A DNA stretch of 64,000 nt from Alphaproteobacteria bacterium (GCA_017466695.1 JAFTTR010000033.1:27685-91684), one strand, 5' to 3'; numbered from the stretch's first letter, positions 8,438-17,745 are shown. Numbers and translations: made by a program. The notes: a model not told the origin generated them from the sequence alone.

Positions 8438-10078
8438 ATGACCCCTGAAATTATTGATTTACTCTTTCCAAATCCATTGCCAAGTGTTTCTGAAATTGAA
8501 GCAAAATATCCAGCTCGTCAGTTAGAAGCTGGGCAAAAAGTAACACGTGTCGCCCCAAGTCCAACAGGTTTTATGCATGTTGGGGGTATTTATGCTGCCT
8601 TGATGAGTGAAAGAGTTGCTCATCAAAGTGGTGGTGTTTTTTATTTAAGGGTTGAAGATACGGATCAAAAAAGAAAAGTTGAGGGAGCAACAGAAGTTAT
8701 TTCAACATCTCTTTCTCGTTATGGAATTTTTGCTGATGAAGGTGTTGATAAAGATGGGAATAGTTATGGACCATATGGTTCTTATACGCAAAGTGAGAGA
8801 AAAGAAATTTATCAAGCTTATGCTAAAAAATTATTAGAAGAAGGGCAAGCTTATCCTTGTTTTTGTGCTGCTGAAGATTTAGATTTAATGCGTAAAATTC
8901 AAGAAAAACAATCTATGAGACCTGGGTATTATGGACGTTTTGCGAAATGTAGAACTTTATCAGATGATGAAATTTTGGAAAAATTGAAAGCTGGGACATC
9001 TTGGGTCTTGAGGTTTAAATCTCCTGGGAACAATGAAAAAAGAATGGTGATTAAAGACCTTTTAAAAGGGGATATCAATATGCCAGAAAGTGACTTGGAT
9101 GTTGTTATTTTAAAAGGGGATGGGTTGCCAACGTATCATTTTGCTCATGCTGTTGATGATCATTTGATGGGGACAACACATGTTATTCGTGGAGATGAAT
9201 GGGTTTCATCTGTTCCACTTCATATTCAACTTTTTGTTGCTTTGGGTTGGAAGGCTCCAAAATATGGACATTATGCAACGCTTCAAAAATTGGATAATGG
9301 GAACAAGCGTAAACTCTCTAAACGCCATGATCCAGAAGCAAACATTGTTTATTTTTGGGAAAAAGGATATCCTGAAAAAGCATTGATTGAATACTTGTTG
9401 AATTTGATTAACGCTTCTTTTGAGGATTGGCGTAACAAAAATCCAGAAAAAGATGCTTTTGAATATCCAATGAGCTTTAGTAAAATTTCAAATACGGCTG
9501 GAGCATTGTTTGATTTTCAAAAATTGCACAGTATTTCAAAAGAAGTTGTGGCAAAAATGTCAGCTGATGAAGTGTATATGGCAGTTCTTAACTGGGCAAA
9601 AGAATATAATAAGTCATTTGCTGATAAATTAGAAGCTCAAAAAGAATATGTAACATCTATTTTGAATATTGAAAGAAATATTGGTAAAAAATCTCGTAAA
9701 GATTTGATTAAATGGGAAGATGTTGAATCTGATATTTCTTATTTCTTCGCAGATTGGATAAGACCTGATTTGAATGGGTATAAAGATGAACTTCCAGTTT
9801 CAGAAGAGGAAATGAAACAAATGGGGGCTGATTTTATGGCTGTTTATAATAAAGATGATGATAAAGATTCTTGGTTTAAAAAAGTTCAAGAAGTTGCTTT
9901 AAAACATGGGTTTGCAGCTGATACAAAATCATATAAAGAAGCGCCACAAAATTATCGTGGAAGTATTATTGATGTTGCAAATGTGTTGCGTGTTTTGGTG
10001 ACAGGTCGAACAAAAAGCCCTGATTTATATGCTATTATGCAAATAATGCCAGAGGATTTACTTGCAACAAGATTATAA
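8438..10078 (+). CDS. gltX: Glutamyl-tRNA synthetase, long Clostridium-type form
   Basis: Charges tRNA-Glu (and tRNA-Gln in organisms that use the amidotransferase route). The class I signatures are PSPTGFMHVGG (about 41-51, the HIGH equivalent) and KRKLSKRHD (about 292, the KMSKS equivalent). I chose ATG 8438 because AAAGGA lies 7 bases upstream and the promoter start point is downstream of the TTG at 8405. The protein is about 546 residues, longer than the usual 450 to 480 of proteobacterial GltX. Its layout (N-terminal LFPNPLPS, then YGPYGSYTQSERKEIY, RPGYYGRFAKCR) resembles the roughly 550-residue enzymes I know from Clostridia. Transfer from Firmicutes is possible. It stands alone between its own promoter and terminator. 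Confidence 0.9.
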   Translation: MTPEIIDLLFPNPLPSVSEIEAKYPARQLEAGQKVTRVAPSPTGFMHVGGIYAALMSERVAHQSGGVFYLRVEDTDQKRKVEGATEVISTSLSRYGIFADEGVDKDGNSYGPYGSYTQSERKEIYQAYAKKLLEEGQAYPCFCAAEDLDLMRKIQEKQSMRPGYYGRFAKCRTLSDDEILEKLKAGTSWVLRFKSPGNNEKRMVIKDLLKGDINMPESDLDVVILKGDGLPTYHFAHAVDDHLMGTTHVIRGDEWVSSVPLHIQLFVALGWKAPKYGHYATLQKLDNGNKRKLSKRHDPEANIVYFWEKGYPEKALIEYLLNLINASFEDWRNKNPEKDAFEYPMSFSKISNTAGALFDFQKLHSISKEVVAKMSADEVYMAVLNWAKEYNKSFADKLEAQKEYVTSILNIERNIGKKSRKDLIKWEDVESDISYFFADWIRPDLNGYKDELPVSEEEMKQMGADFMAVYNKDDDKDSWFKKVQEVALKHGFAADTKSYKEAPQNYRGSIIDVANVLRVLVTGRTKSPDLYAIMQIMPEDLLATRL

Positions 10079-10095
10079 ACAACATTTGTTTTTAT

Positions 10096-10130
10096 AAAAA
10101 GCGTTTGAGATTTCTTGAACGCTTTTTTTT
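10096..10130 (+). terminator. Terminator of gltX
   Basis: AAAAAGCGTT and AACGCTTTTT form the stem, followed by a T run. Confidence 0.85.
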
Positions 10131-10158
10131 GTTGTTTAAAAATATTTATCGAATTAAG

Positions 10159-10187
10159 TTGACAAAAATAAAAAAGAGGTGTATACT
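10159..10187 (+). promoter_or_regulatory. Sigma-70 promoter for two small membrane protein genes
   Basis: TTGACA, 17-base spacer, TATACT, 33 bases before the 58-residue gene. Confidence 0.82.
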
Positions 10188-10219
10188 ATGTTTAAGTTAG
10201 ATGAATTAAGGAGTTTTTA

Positions 10220-10396
10220 ATGCGAAGAAGAGAAGAAAAGCCAATGTCAAAAACAACAGCGAATGTTCTGATTGGTGTTTTGGTAAGTGGGTTATGTTTA
10301 GGGATGGTAAAAGGATGTCTAGGAGTTGAAAAGGTAAAACAAGATAAATCTGTCCCAGTAATGAATGTAAAAACAAATGGTCGAGTTGATCGGTAA
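10220..10396 (+). CDS. Small single-span membrane protein, unknown (58 aa)
   Basis: Start ATG with AAGGAG 6 bases upstream and a strong promoter in front. The protein begins with a basic stretch (MRRREEKPMSK), followed by one hydrophobic segment (about 14-32: NVLIGVLVSGLCLGMVKGC) ending at a Gly-Cys and a polar, lysine-containing tail. I recognise no family. Its plan, a Gly-rich span ending in a Cys followed by a short basic tail containing PV, is shared with the proteins at 40275-40511 and 48698-49123. It is co-oriented with the 38-residue gene that follows after 17 bases. Confidence 0.68.
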   Translation: MRRREEKPMSKTTANVLIGVLVSGLCLGMVKGCLGVEKVKQDKSVPVMNVKTNGRVDR

Positions 10397-10413
10397 ACGA
10401 AAGCGAGGGTAAC

Positions 10414-10530
10414 ATGAAAAATATTAAGACACAACAAGGAATGGATGTAAAAGCAATTGCTGTTCATTTAGGGTTGATTGCCGTGTTGACTCTTGCCTGG
10501 ACAATGCAACTTTATTTTATGATATTCTAA
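10414..10530 (+). CDS. Very small membrane protein, unknown (38 aa)
   Basis: ATG preceded by GAGGG at 4-5 bases. The short polar N-terminus (MKNIKTQQGMD) leads into one hydrophobic helix (about 13-38) that runs to the end of the protein. It sits in a two-gene unit with the 58-residue gene, bounded by a promoter and a terminator, which argues for a real transcript. No family recognised. Confidence 0.55.
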   Translation: MKNIKTQQGMDVKAIAVHLGLIAVLTLAWTMQLYFMIF

Positions 10531-10547
10531 GTGCTTTATTTTGATTT

Positions 10548-10594
10548 AAAAAAGCAATGGTTTTTTATTTTTTAAAAAGCTGTTGCTTTTTTTT
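10548..10594 (+). terminator. Terminator of the small-gene unit
   Basis: AAAAAAGCAA pairs with TTGCTTTTTT, with a long loop and a T run. Its 3' arm also supplies the -35 box of the frr promoter. Confidence 0.7.
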
Positions 10595-10611
10595 ATAAAA
10601 CTAAGTAAAAT
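10583..10611 (+). promoter_or_regulatory. Candidate promoter of frr inside the preceding terminator
   Basis: TTGCTT (in the terminator's 3' arm), 17-base spacer, TAAAAT. Confidence 0.5.
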
Positions 10612-10645
10612 AACCTCATTATTTATTTTTTAAGAGGAAATTATT

Positions 10646-11206
10646 ATGACATATTCAGAAATTAAATCAGACATGCAACTTCGCTTGTCAAAAACTCAAG
10701 AGGCATTGAAAAAAGATTTTTCAGGTCTTCGTACTGGTCGTGCCACAACAGCTTTGTTAGATGGCGTTATGGTTGAATCTTATGGGGCAATTGTTCCGTT
10801 AAATCAAGTTGGTAATGTTGCTGTTTCAGATGCGAGAATGTTGACAGTTTCTGTTTGGGATAAATCAATGATTAAAAAAGTTGAAAAAGCAATTGTTGAA
10901 GCAGGTCTTGGTTTAAATCCAATGAATGATGGTATTGTTATTCGTATTCCAATCCCACCATTGTCAGAAGAACGTCGTGTTGAGTTGATTAAAATCGCTG
11001 GAAAATATACAGAAACAGCTCGTGTTTCTGTTCGTAACTTACGCCGTGATGCATTAGATGGTATTAAAAAACTCAAAAATGAGAATGAAATTACAGAAGA
11101 TGAACAAAAACGCTATGAAACTGAAATTCAAAAAATGACAGATGAAGGCATTAAAGCACTTGATGATGCATTAAAAACAAAAGAAGTTGAAATTAAGCAA
11201 ATTTAA
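10646..11206 (+). CDS. frr: Ribosome recycling factor
   Basis: Splits post-termination ribosomes together with EF-G. The 186-residue length is exactly that of the family. The conserved N-terminal helix (LRTGRATTALLDG) and the central VSVRNLRRDA motif are present. An AAGAGGAA ribosome site precedes the ATG. Unlike the usual rpsB-tsf-pyrH-frr order, frr stands alone here between two terminators. Confidence 0.97.
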   Translation: MTYSEIKSDMQLRLSKTQEALKKDFSGLRTGRATTALLDGVMVESYGAIVPLNQVGNVAVSDARMLTVSVWDKSMIKKVEKAIVEAGLGLNPMNDGIVIRIPIPPLSEERRVELIKIAGKYTETARVSVRNLRRDALDGIKKLKNENEITEDEQKRYETEIQKMTDEGIKALDDALKTKEVEIKQI

Positions 11207-11221
11207 TGATGTTTGAATGTG

Positions 11222-11255
11222 AAAAAAAGGTCTAGAAATTTCTAGACCTTTTTTT
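11222..11255. terminator. Bidirectional terminator between frr and the LOG-family gene
   Basis: A perfect palindrome, AAAAAAAGGTCTAGAAA and its complement, with A and T runs at the ends, between convergent genes. Confidence 0.9.
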
Positions 11256-11291
11256 ATACTTAAAAAAACAATGTTGAGGTTGAAGAGTTGT

Positions 11292-12368
11292 TTACCAATG
11301 GCGCAACTTGAAACGTTCTCCATGTTTATATCTTGATTTAAGCTTGTGAAGTTTATCGCTGACATTTGCTGTGTCTTTTCCAGCTTTTGCAAGACGTTCA
11401 TACATACGCTCAATTTCTTTATTTAAGTAAGCTGTTTCAATATCATCTTCTAATTGTTTTTTCTCTCTTGGAAGACCGTGAGCAAAGACTTCTTCCATTT
11501 TAGCAAGAATCATTTTTGTAGATTCTGTTGAATAGAGGTGCCTTCTATAAATAACATAAGGCAACAAATAAATCAGACGATTTAAAATGGATTTGGCATG
11601 AGTTGGTTTTTTTTCAATTTCTTTTTTGTAAAACAAATCAATCATATCAAATGCTACGCTCGCTTCAAAACTGTCGTCTGCAACAATAAAGGGAATTACG
11701 CTTGCAAAACCTTCTTTTTGAATTTCTTTTAAATATTCAAGCAAGTGATAAAAAAAGCCTTGTACATTGAATAAAACAAAAGGTTTGAAGTTTAAAAAAC
11801 CATCTTGCATGGCAACGCAGTCATAAGCAAGCTCGTCTAATGTGCCAACTCCTCCGGGTGCAAAAATAACAAAATCGGCTCCAAGAAGTTGTTGTTTTCT
11901 TTCTTCTAATGTGTGAGAAACGATAATGTCTGAGACTTCATCAATAATGCTGTCGCTTTGATAAAGGGCAAGATATTCTTTTGTTGTAACGGCGTGAATG
12001 GGTTTTTCGGTTGAAGTATTTGTTTTTTCTTCACTCCACCCTTTTAAAACGCCTTTTGCAACGGCTCCCATAATGCCTTTTGAGGAAAGACCAAAATCTA
12101 AACGATAGTGTTTTTTGCCAATTTCTTCACCGAGTTTGAATGCTTGATCTTCATAGAGAGGGTTTTTCCCTGATTTAGAACCACCGGCAACAAATACACG
12201 TGTTAATCCTTGCTTGTTGAAGTCTAAAAAAGCTTTGGCAGCTTGACTTTTTTTTGTTTTAGGTGTTTGTTTTCTAGCTGCTCTCTCCATTAAAGCAGAA
12301 CCTCTGGTAACGGATAGTTTATTACCACTTAGAGTATCTGTTTTTTTTGAAGATTTTGTTTTATTCAT
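11292..12368 (-). CDS. LOG-family (lysine decarboxylase-like) nucleoside monophosphate phosphoribohydrolase-like protein
   Basis: 358 residues with a Rossmann-type LOG core. FVAGGSKSG (about 58), SHTLEERKQQLL (about 150) and the family signature APGGVGTLDEL (about 170-180) are all present. LOG proteins split AMP-type nucleoside monophosphates (the plant form activates cytokinins). The usual bacterial LOG is about 190 residues. This one has a lysine-rich N-terminal extension of about 50 residues and about 100 extra C-terminal residues rich in charged helices, so the precise substrate is uncertain. It diverges from the RND efflux operon across a repeat-rich intergenic region. Confidence 0.8.
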   Translation of the reverse strand: MNKTKSSKKTDTLSGNKLSVTRGSALMERAARKQTPKTKKSQAAKAFLDFNKQGLTRVFVAGGSKSGKNPLYEDQAFKLGEEIGKKHYRLDFGLSSKGIMGAVAKGVLKGWSEEKTNTSTEKPIHAVTTKEYLALYQSDSIIDEVSDIIVSHTLEERKQQLLGADFVIFAPGGVGTLDELAYDCVAMQDGFLNFKPFVLFNVQGFFYHLLEYLKEIQKEGFASVIPFIVADDSFEASVAFDMIDLFYKKEIEKKPTHAKSILNRLIYLLPYVIYRRHLYSTESTKMILAKMEEVFAHGLPREKKQLEDDIETAYLNKEIERMYERLAKAGKDTANVSDKLHKLKSRYKHGERFKLRHW

Positions 12369-12387
12369 GAAAGGTCTCCTTTTTTCG

Positions 12388-12438
12388 ATATCATTTTATA
12401 AGTATTGATATTTTTTTTAAATGATATAAAATACTTAT
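12388..12438. promoter_or_regulatory. Interleaved inverted repeats between LOG gene and efflux operon
   Basis: Two different 9-base inverted repeats are interleaved in the order A-B-A'-B'. A is ATATCATTT (12388), B is ATAAGTATT (12398), A' is AAATGATAT (12419) and B' is AATACTTAT (12430). Partner starts are 31 and 32 bases apart, about three helical turns. This looks like a regulator-binding region for one or both divergent genes. Confidence 0.55.
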
Positions 12439-12500
12439 AGACTTTTAAAATAAAAAATGCTACATATTTTTTAAATGAATTTGTAAAAAAGGAGAAGGAT

Positions 12501-13655
12501 ATGCCTGTAAAGCAAGAAGAAAAAGGTTCTTTTTTCGGTAAAGGTTTTTTTATTGTTTCTGTTTTGGGTGTTTTGGGATTGGGTGTGTATTATGGATACT
12601 ACAAAACACAAACGCCAGTGGTGCAAAAAATGCCGGTTGTAGCTGTTGATGTTGAACGAGTTGTTTTAAAAGATGTTTATCCTAAATCTAGTTTTGTTGC
12701 CAAGATTGAGGCTCAAGATAAAGTTGGTTTAAGAGCTCGTGTTCAAGGTTTTTTACAAGAAAGGTTGTTTAAAGAAGGGGATATTGTAACAAAAGGTCAA
12801 CCTCTTTTTGTTATTGAACCTGTTAATTTTGAGGCAACAGTTCGTGAAGCTGAAGCTAATGTTGCTAAAGCAAGGGCTGCTGTTAAAAATACAAAAGCTC
12901 AATATGAAAGAGCTCAAACGCTTTATAAAACAAAGGATGTTTCCGAATCAAAGTTAGATACAGAAGAAGCGGCATACACCTCAGCACAAGCTTCATTAGG
13001 ACAGGCTGAAGCGAAGTTGGATTTAGCAAAAAAAGATTTGGAGTATACAACAATTACAGCTCCTATGGATGGAAAAATTGGTGAATCCGTTTATTCTGTT
13101 GGTGAATTAATTGGGCCTTCTTCTGGTGTTTTGGCAGAAGTAGTTGCTATTAACCCAATTGATGCTGTGTTTTCAGTAAGTGAAAATGAAATGCTTATTC
13201 TTCAAAAGAATTTTAAAGAGTCTTCTTCAATAAAAGTTCGATTTGTTACATCTGATGGTGTTATTTATCCTCAGGAAGGGAAGATTGATTTTGTTGATAT
13301 TACATTAGATGAAGCGATGAACACACTTAAAATTAAGGCTTCTTTCCCAAATCCTGATAACAAATTGATATCTGGACAATATGGAAGAGTTCTTCTTGAA
13401 AGTCAAAGCCCTGTTAGAGAAGTTGTTATTCCAATGAAAGCTGTACAACAAGATATGTTGGGTTCTTATGTTTATGTTGTAAATGCTGAAAATCGAGTTG
13501 AAAAGCAAGATGTAATACGTGGCGCAGAACTTGAAGGATTTAATGTTGTTATAACTTCTGGTTTGAAAGCTGGGGACATTGTTGTAACAGAAGGATTCCA
13601 AAAGATTGCTCCTCAAATGCTTGTGAACCCTGTATTTTCCAATAAAGGAGAATAG
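12501..13655 (+). CDS. RND efflux periplasmic adaptor (AcrA/MexA type)
   Basis: Membrane fusion protein linking an inner-membrane RND pump to an outer-membrane channel. The 384 residues start with a basic segment and a hydrophobic anchor (about 15-30). A lipoyl half (AQDKVGLRARVQGFLQ, about 74), an alpha-helical hairpin rich in Ala/Lys/Glu (about 105-175) and the second lipoyl half (TTITAPMDGKIG) follow. The C-terminal beta-barrel and membrane-proximal domains end with the typical GLKAGDIVVTEGFQKI. AAGGAG precedes the start. The pump gene begins 3 bases after the stop. No TolC-like partner is in the window. Confidence 0.93.
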   Translation: MPVKQEEKGSFFGKGFFIVSVLGVLGLGVYYGYYKTQTPVVQKMPVVAVDVERVVLKDVYPKSSFVAKIEAQDKVGLRARVQGFLQERLFKEGDIVTKGQPLFVIEPVNFEATVREAEANVAKARAAVKNTKAQYERAQTLYKTKDVSESKLDTEEAAYTSAQASLGQAEAKLDLAKKDLEYTTITAPMDGKIGESVYSVGELIGPSSGVLAEVVAINPIDAVFSVSENEMLILQKNFKESSSIKVRFVTSDGVIYPQEGKIDFVDITLDEAMNTLKIKASFPNPDNKLISGQYGRVLLESQSPVREVVIPMKAVQQDMLGSYVYVVNAENRVEKQDVIRGAELEGFNVVITSGLKAGDIVVTEGFQKIAPQMLVNPVFSNKGE

Positions 13656-13658
13656 TCA

Positions 13659-16600
13659 ATGATTTCAGATTCCTTTATTAAAAGACCACGTTTAGCAACT
13701 GTTCTCTCTATTGTTATTGTTTTGGCTGGGTTACTTTGTATGAGTGCCATGCCGGTAGAACAATATCCAAACATTGTACCTCCATCTGTTTCGGTTTCGG
13801 CCTCATATCCTGGGGCGAGCGCTGATGTTGTAGAATCAACTGTGGCGCAACAAATTGAATCGGTTGTAAATGGTGTTGAGGATATGTTATATATGTCTTC
13901 AACAAGTAATGATGATGGTTCCTATAATTTAACTGTGACTTTTAATATTGGAACAGATCCAAATATTGCCTCTGTTAATGTTCAAAATAGGTTAAAGCAA
14001 GTTGAAAGTACTTTACCGGCTGAGGTTTTAAAGCAAGGTGTTATTGTTCAATCAAAAATGTCTTCAATGTTGCAGATTTTTACGGTTTCATCTTCAAATC
14101 CTGCATATGATGATGTCTTTTTAACAAATTATACATTAATTAATATTAAAGATGAATTAGCAAGAACGAATGGCGTTGGGGACGTTCGAGTATTTTCAAC
14201 TTTAGATTATTCAATGCGTGTTTGGTTGGATAGTGATAAATTAAAGAGTTTAAAATTAACAACTTCTGACGTTTTAAATGCTATTCAAGGTCAGAACTTA
14301 CAAGGTTCATTGGGTCGTATTGGTGTGATGCCTTCAACCCCTGATCAACAGTTTCAATTTTCTTTAACAACTCAAGGTCGCTTAACGACACCAGAAGAGT
14401 TTGGGGATATTGTAATTAGAGCTAATACGGATGGGTCTTATCTTTATCTAAAAGATATTGCTCGTATTGAGCTTGGTTCTAAGTCTGAGGAAATGCGTGC
14501 AAAATACAATGGCTTACCTGCTGTGGGTATTGCTATTTTCCAAGCTCCAGGGTCAAATGCTGTTGATGTTGCAAATGCAGTGAATAAAAAGGTGGTTGAA
14601 CTTCAAAAGAAAATGCCAGCAGAAATTCAATTTAACACCGTTTTTAATAATGCTGAGTTTGTTGAAGATTCGTTAGGTGAAATTTTCCAAACAATTTTTG
14701 AAGCTTTCTTGTTAATTGTTTTGGTAACTTATTTCTTCTTAGGAACATTTAGAGCTACGATTATTCCAACACTTGCAATTCCTGTTTCCTTAATTGGCGC
14801 CTTTATTGGGATGAGTATTTTTGGTGTGTCTGCAAATACAATTTCTTTGTTAGCATTGGTTTTGGCTATTGGTATTGTTGTTGATGATGCAATCGTTGTG
14901 GTGGAAGATGTTGAAACCGTTATGCATGAAAATCCTAAACTGCCACCTCAAGAAGCCGTTTCTAAATCTATGGGAAGAATTACAGCCCCAATTATTGCTA
15001 TTACATTGGTTTTGTTAGCTGTGTTTGTTCCTGTTGCATTTACGCCGGGAATTTCGGGGTTACTATATAGACAATTTGCCATTGCAATTTCAGCAGCAAT
15101 GATTATTTCAGGGATTAACTCATTGACATTATCTCCTGCTGTGGCTGCTGTTATTATGCGTTCAAATGACAAACCTTTTAAATTTGTTCAAAAAGTAATG
15201 GATTTTATTGATCTTTGTCGGAATGGATATTCAAAAATTGTTCGAAAGACAATGCCGGCAGCAATTTTATCTATTTTTGCAGTTGTTTTGTTTGCAATAG
15301 CAGCTTGGAGTGTGATGAAAATAACGCCATCTGGGTTCTTGCCAGCTGAAGATCAAGGTGCCTTTTTGATGGAAGTTCAATTACCTTCAGGTGCTTCTTG
15401 GAACAGAACTGAAGAAACAATGAATAAAGTGGCTGAGAAACTCAAACAAGTGCCTGAAATTGATTCGTACATGGCAATTGTTGGGTATGGTATTATGAGT
15501 GGTGTTCAATCTTCTTCGAATGGATTCTTTGCTGTTCACTTAAAGCCATATGCTGAACGACAAGAAAAAGGGCAAGATGTTAATAGCATTATTTCAAAAG
15601 TTTATATGCTAACAATGGATATCAAAGAAGCTAGAATATTCCCATTTAATATGCCTGCCATTTCAGGTATTAGTATGACATCTGATGCAGAATATGTATT
15701 GCAAAGTACGCAAGGTGATTCACCAGAAGCCATCTTAAATGTTGCAAATCAAATTATTCAAGAAGGCAATAAAGATCCTCGATTGCAACGTGTTATGACG
15801 TTCTATACGGTTGACTCTCCTCGTGTTGAAGTTGTTGTTGATCGTAAAAAAGCGTACGCTCTTGGTGTTGAAATTTCTTCAATTTTCTCAACAATGCAAA
15901 CAATGCTTGGGGGAACATATGTGAATGACTTTAACTTGTATGGTAGAACATGGCAAGTAAATGTTCAAGGGGATGTTCAAGATAGAAGAACTTTGGAAGA
16001 TATTTATAAAATCAACATTCGCAATAACAAGGGTGAAATGGTTCCTTTGCGTTCCTTAATTACAGTTAAAAGAACAATCGGTGCTCAATCAATTCAGCGC
16101 TATAACAACTATCGCTCTGTTAAAATTACAGCAGCTCCTGCAGCTGGTTTGAGCTCTGGTTCGGCTATTCAAGCAATGTCTGAAATATCAGAGCGTGTTT
16201 TACCAACAGGGTATCAATATCAATGGACTGGTATGAGTTTGCAAGAGCAAGAAGCAGGTGCCCAAACGGCTTTGATTTTTGTGTTAGCTTTCTTATTCGC
16301 CTATCTCTTTTTGGTGGCATTGTATGAAAGTTGGGTTATTCCTGTTCCTGTAATGGTTTCTATTGTAATTGGGTTGTTTGGCGCTGTTGGGTTTTTGTAT
16401 GTTCGCTCTTTAACGAACGATTTGTATGCTCAAGCCGGTATTATTGTGTTAATTGCCTTGGCTGCAAAAAATGCTATTTTGTTAGTTGAGTTTGCCAAGG
16501 AAGAACACGCTAAAGGGGCAAGTATTAAAGAAGCTGCTATCAATGGAGCGCATATGCGTTTTAGAGCCATTATGATGACGGCGATTGCTGCGCTTTTGGG

Positions 16601-16877
16601 CTTCTTGCCATTGGTTGTTTCTTCTGGTGCTGGGGCATTAGCTAGAAAAGCTATCGGGTCTTCAATTTTTGGTGGTTTATTTGTTTCTTCATTTATTGGA
16701 ATTTTCTTTATTCCTGCTCTGTATGTTGTATTCCAAACAATGGTGGAAAGATTTTGGAATGGGAACAAATCGGCTGTTCTTTTTGAAAAAAAAGAAGAAA
16801 TGCCAATTAAAAAAGTTAAAAACGGACTTAAAATAAGAACCGAGGAGAATGGATATGTTATTAAAAAAGAAGACTGA
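13659..16877 (+). CDS. RND multidrug efflux permease (AcrB/MexB, HAE1 family)
   Basis: Proton-driven trimeric inner-membrane pump of 1072 residues, the normal length. The start [20 protein letters not shown] is typical. Two large periplasmic loops separate helix 1 from 2 and helix 7 from 8. The proton-relay aspartates in TM4 ([14 protein letters not shown]409-D410) are present, as is the TM10 lysine in [14 protein letters not shown]. The substrate range cannot be told. The C-terminal tail is charged, and its end overlaps the prepilin-like gene by about 23 bases. Confidence 0.95.
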   Translation: MISDSFIKRPRLATVLSIVIVLAGLLCMSAMPVEQYPNIVPPSVSVSASYPGASADVVESTVAQQIESVVNGVEDMLYMSSTSNDDGSYNLTVTFNIGTDPNIASVNVQNRLKQVESTLPAEVLKQGVIVQSKMSSMLQIFTVSSSNPAYDDVFLTNYTLINIKDELARTNGVGDVRVFSTLDYSMRVWLDSDKLKSLKLTTSDVLNAIQGQNLQGSLGRIGVMPSTPDQQFQFSLTTQGRLTTPEEFGDIVIRANTDGSYLYLKDIARIELGSKSEEMRAKYNGLPAVGIAIFQAPGSNAVDVANAVNKKVVELQKKMPAEIQFNTVFNNAEFVEDSLGEIFQTIFEAFLLIVLVTYFFLGTFRATIIPTLAIPVSLIGAFIGMSIFGVSANTISLLALVLAIGIVVDDAIVVVEDVETVMHENPKLPPQEAVSKSMGRITAPIIAITLVLLAVFVPVAFTPGISGLLYRQFAIAISAAMIISGINSLTLSPAVAAVIMRSNDKPFKFVQKVMDFIDLCRNGYSKIVRKTMPAAILSIFAVVLFAIAAWSVMKITPSGFLPAEDQGAFLMEVQLPSGASWNRTEETMNKVAEKLKQVPEIDSYMAIVGYGIMSGVQSSSNGFFAVHLKPYAERQEKGQDVNSIISKVYMLTMDIKEARIFPFNMPAISGISMTSDAEYVLQSTQGDSPEAILNVANQIIQEGNKDPRLQRVMTFYTVDSPRVEVVVDRKKAYALGVEISSIFSTMQTMLGGTYVNDFNLYGRTWQVNVQGDVQDRRTLEDIYKINIRNNKGEMVPLRSLITVKRTIGAQSIQRYNNYRSVKITAAPAAGLSSGSAIQAMSEISERVLPTGYQYQWTGMSLQEQEAGAQTALIFVLAFLFAYLFLVALYESWVIPVPVMVSIVIGLFGAVGFLYVRSLTNDLYAQAGIIVLIALAAKNAILLVEFAKEEHAKGASIKEAAINGAHMRFRAIMMTAIAALLGFLPLVVSSGAGALARKAIGSSIFGGLFVSSFIGIFFIPALYVVFQTMVERFWNGNKSAVLFEKKEEMPIKKVKNGLKIRTEENGYVIKKED

Positions 16878-17295
16878 TTTAGGTCGTACAATGCTTGAAA
16901 TGCTTGGCGTTTTAGGCGTTATTGGAATTTTATCTATTGCAGCAATTCAAGGGTATAGATATCTGAATTTACATTTTGAGGTTTCTCAGATTGAGGATGC
17001 TATTTATAAAGGAGTTGCTCTCGTTGAGGGAAGGCAGATTACCAGTGTTTCGGATTTGGATGCATTTTTTAAAAAAACAAAGATGGGCATGGGAAGACAG
17101 TATCAAATTAAAACAGTTGAGTGCTCAAAAGATAAAGCTAAACGAGGAGTTCAGTGTTGTGCTTTAACCTTTCCTAATTTAAATAAAAATATTGTTTCAC
17201 ACTTCTTAAATGATGCAGGTCCTTTTGAGGCTAAATCAACAGCTCCTTCAAATTTGACTTTGATTTTTGAACTTAAAAGTCGTGAAGCATTTTGA
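16855..17295 (+). CDS. Type IV prepilin-like protein with GR-TMLEM cleavage motif
   Basis: A 146-residue protein with a class III (type IV pilin) signal. The short basic leader [10 protein letters not shown] is followed by [20 protein letters not shown], with Glu at mature position 5. Cleavage by a prepilin peptidase after G10 is expected. The first mature residue would be Arg rather than the usual Phe/Met. I chose ATG 16855 because GAGGAG lies 7 bases upstream; the ATG at 16849 would be only 1 base from it. The C-terminal part has three Cys ([14 protein letters not shown]) that could form a pilin disulfide. It overlaps the RND pump gene, and no other pilus genes are nearby. Its role could be a minor pilin or pseudopilin. 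Confidence 0.75.
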   Translation: MLLKKKTDLGRTMLEMLGVLGVIGILSIAAIQGYRYLNLHFEVSQIEDAIYKGVALVEGRQITSVSDLDAFFKKTKMGMGRQYQIKTVECSKDKAKRGVQCCALTFPNLNKNIVSHFLNDAGPFEAKSTAPSNLTLIFELKSREAF

Positions 17296-17342
17296 AATTA
17301 AAAGCCAACAAACTGCTGAATTTTAGTAGTTTATTGTAACTA

Positions 17343-17375
17343 AAAAACCACCGGCTAGGCCGGTGGTTTTCCTTT
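17343..17375. terminator. Bidirectional terminator
   Basis: AAAACCACCGGC, loop TAG, GCCGGTGGTTTT: a 12-bp stem between convergent genes. Confidence 0.9.
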
Positions 17376-17385
17376 TGTTTTTTTA

Positions 17386-17745
17386 TTAAAGATTACTTGT
17401 AGATAATTTTTCACCACCTAAAATATGAACATGTAGGTGTGGGACTTCTTGGCCACTATTTGGACCAGAGTTGAAAACAAGACGATAGCCTCCTTCTGGA
17501 AGATCTAAAATTTCAGCAGTTTTAACGATGGCTCGCATGTATCCCTCAATTTCATCAGCTGTTGAGTGTTCGATAAAATCAGCAAAATCAACAACCATGG
17601 CTTTAGCTATTACCAAAGCGTGAATTTTTGCTTTTGGAGCTATATCATAAAAAGCAAGAGCGTAATCATCTTCATAAATCTTATTGCAAGGTATTTCACC
17701 TCGAATAATTTTAGCAAATACGTTGTTCGCATTATATTCCATCAT
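17386..17745 (-). CDS. HIT-family nucleotide hydrolase (HinT-like)
   Basis: A 119-residue histidine-triad protein. The catalytic triad HLHVHILGG (His 103, 105, 107) is near the C-terminus, and the N-terminal IFxKIIRGEIP-type start (VFAKIIRGEIPCNKIYED) is typical of HinT. Members hydrolyse adenosine phosphoramidates and acyl-adenylates. Two adjacent Met codons could start the protein; the ribosome site AAAGGA allows either. It is a single gene convergent with the efflux operon. Confidence 0.92.
   Translation of the reverse strand: MMEYNANNVFAKIIRGEIPCNKIYEDDYALAFYDIAPKAKIHALVIAKAMVVDFADFIEHSTADEIEGYMRAIVKTAEILDLPEGGYRLVFNSGPNSGQEVPHLHVHILGGEKLSTSNL

Noticed and set aside
10192..10467. Minus-strand ORFs opposite the two small membrane protein genes
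   Set aside because: No ribosome site or promoter on that strand. The plus strand has a consensus promoter, ribosome sites and a terminator.
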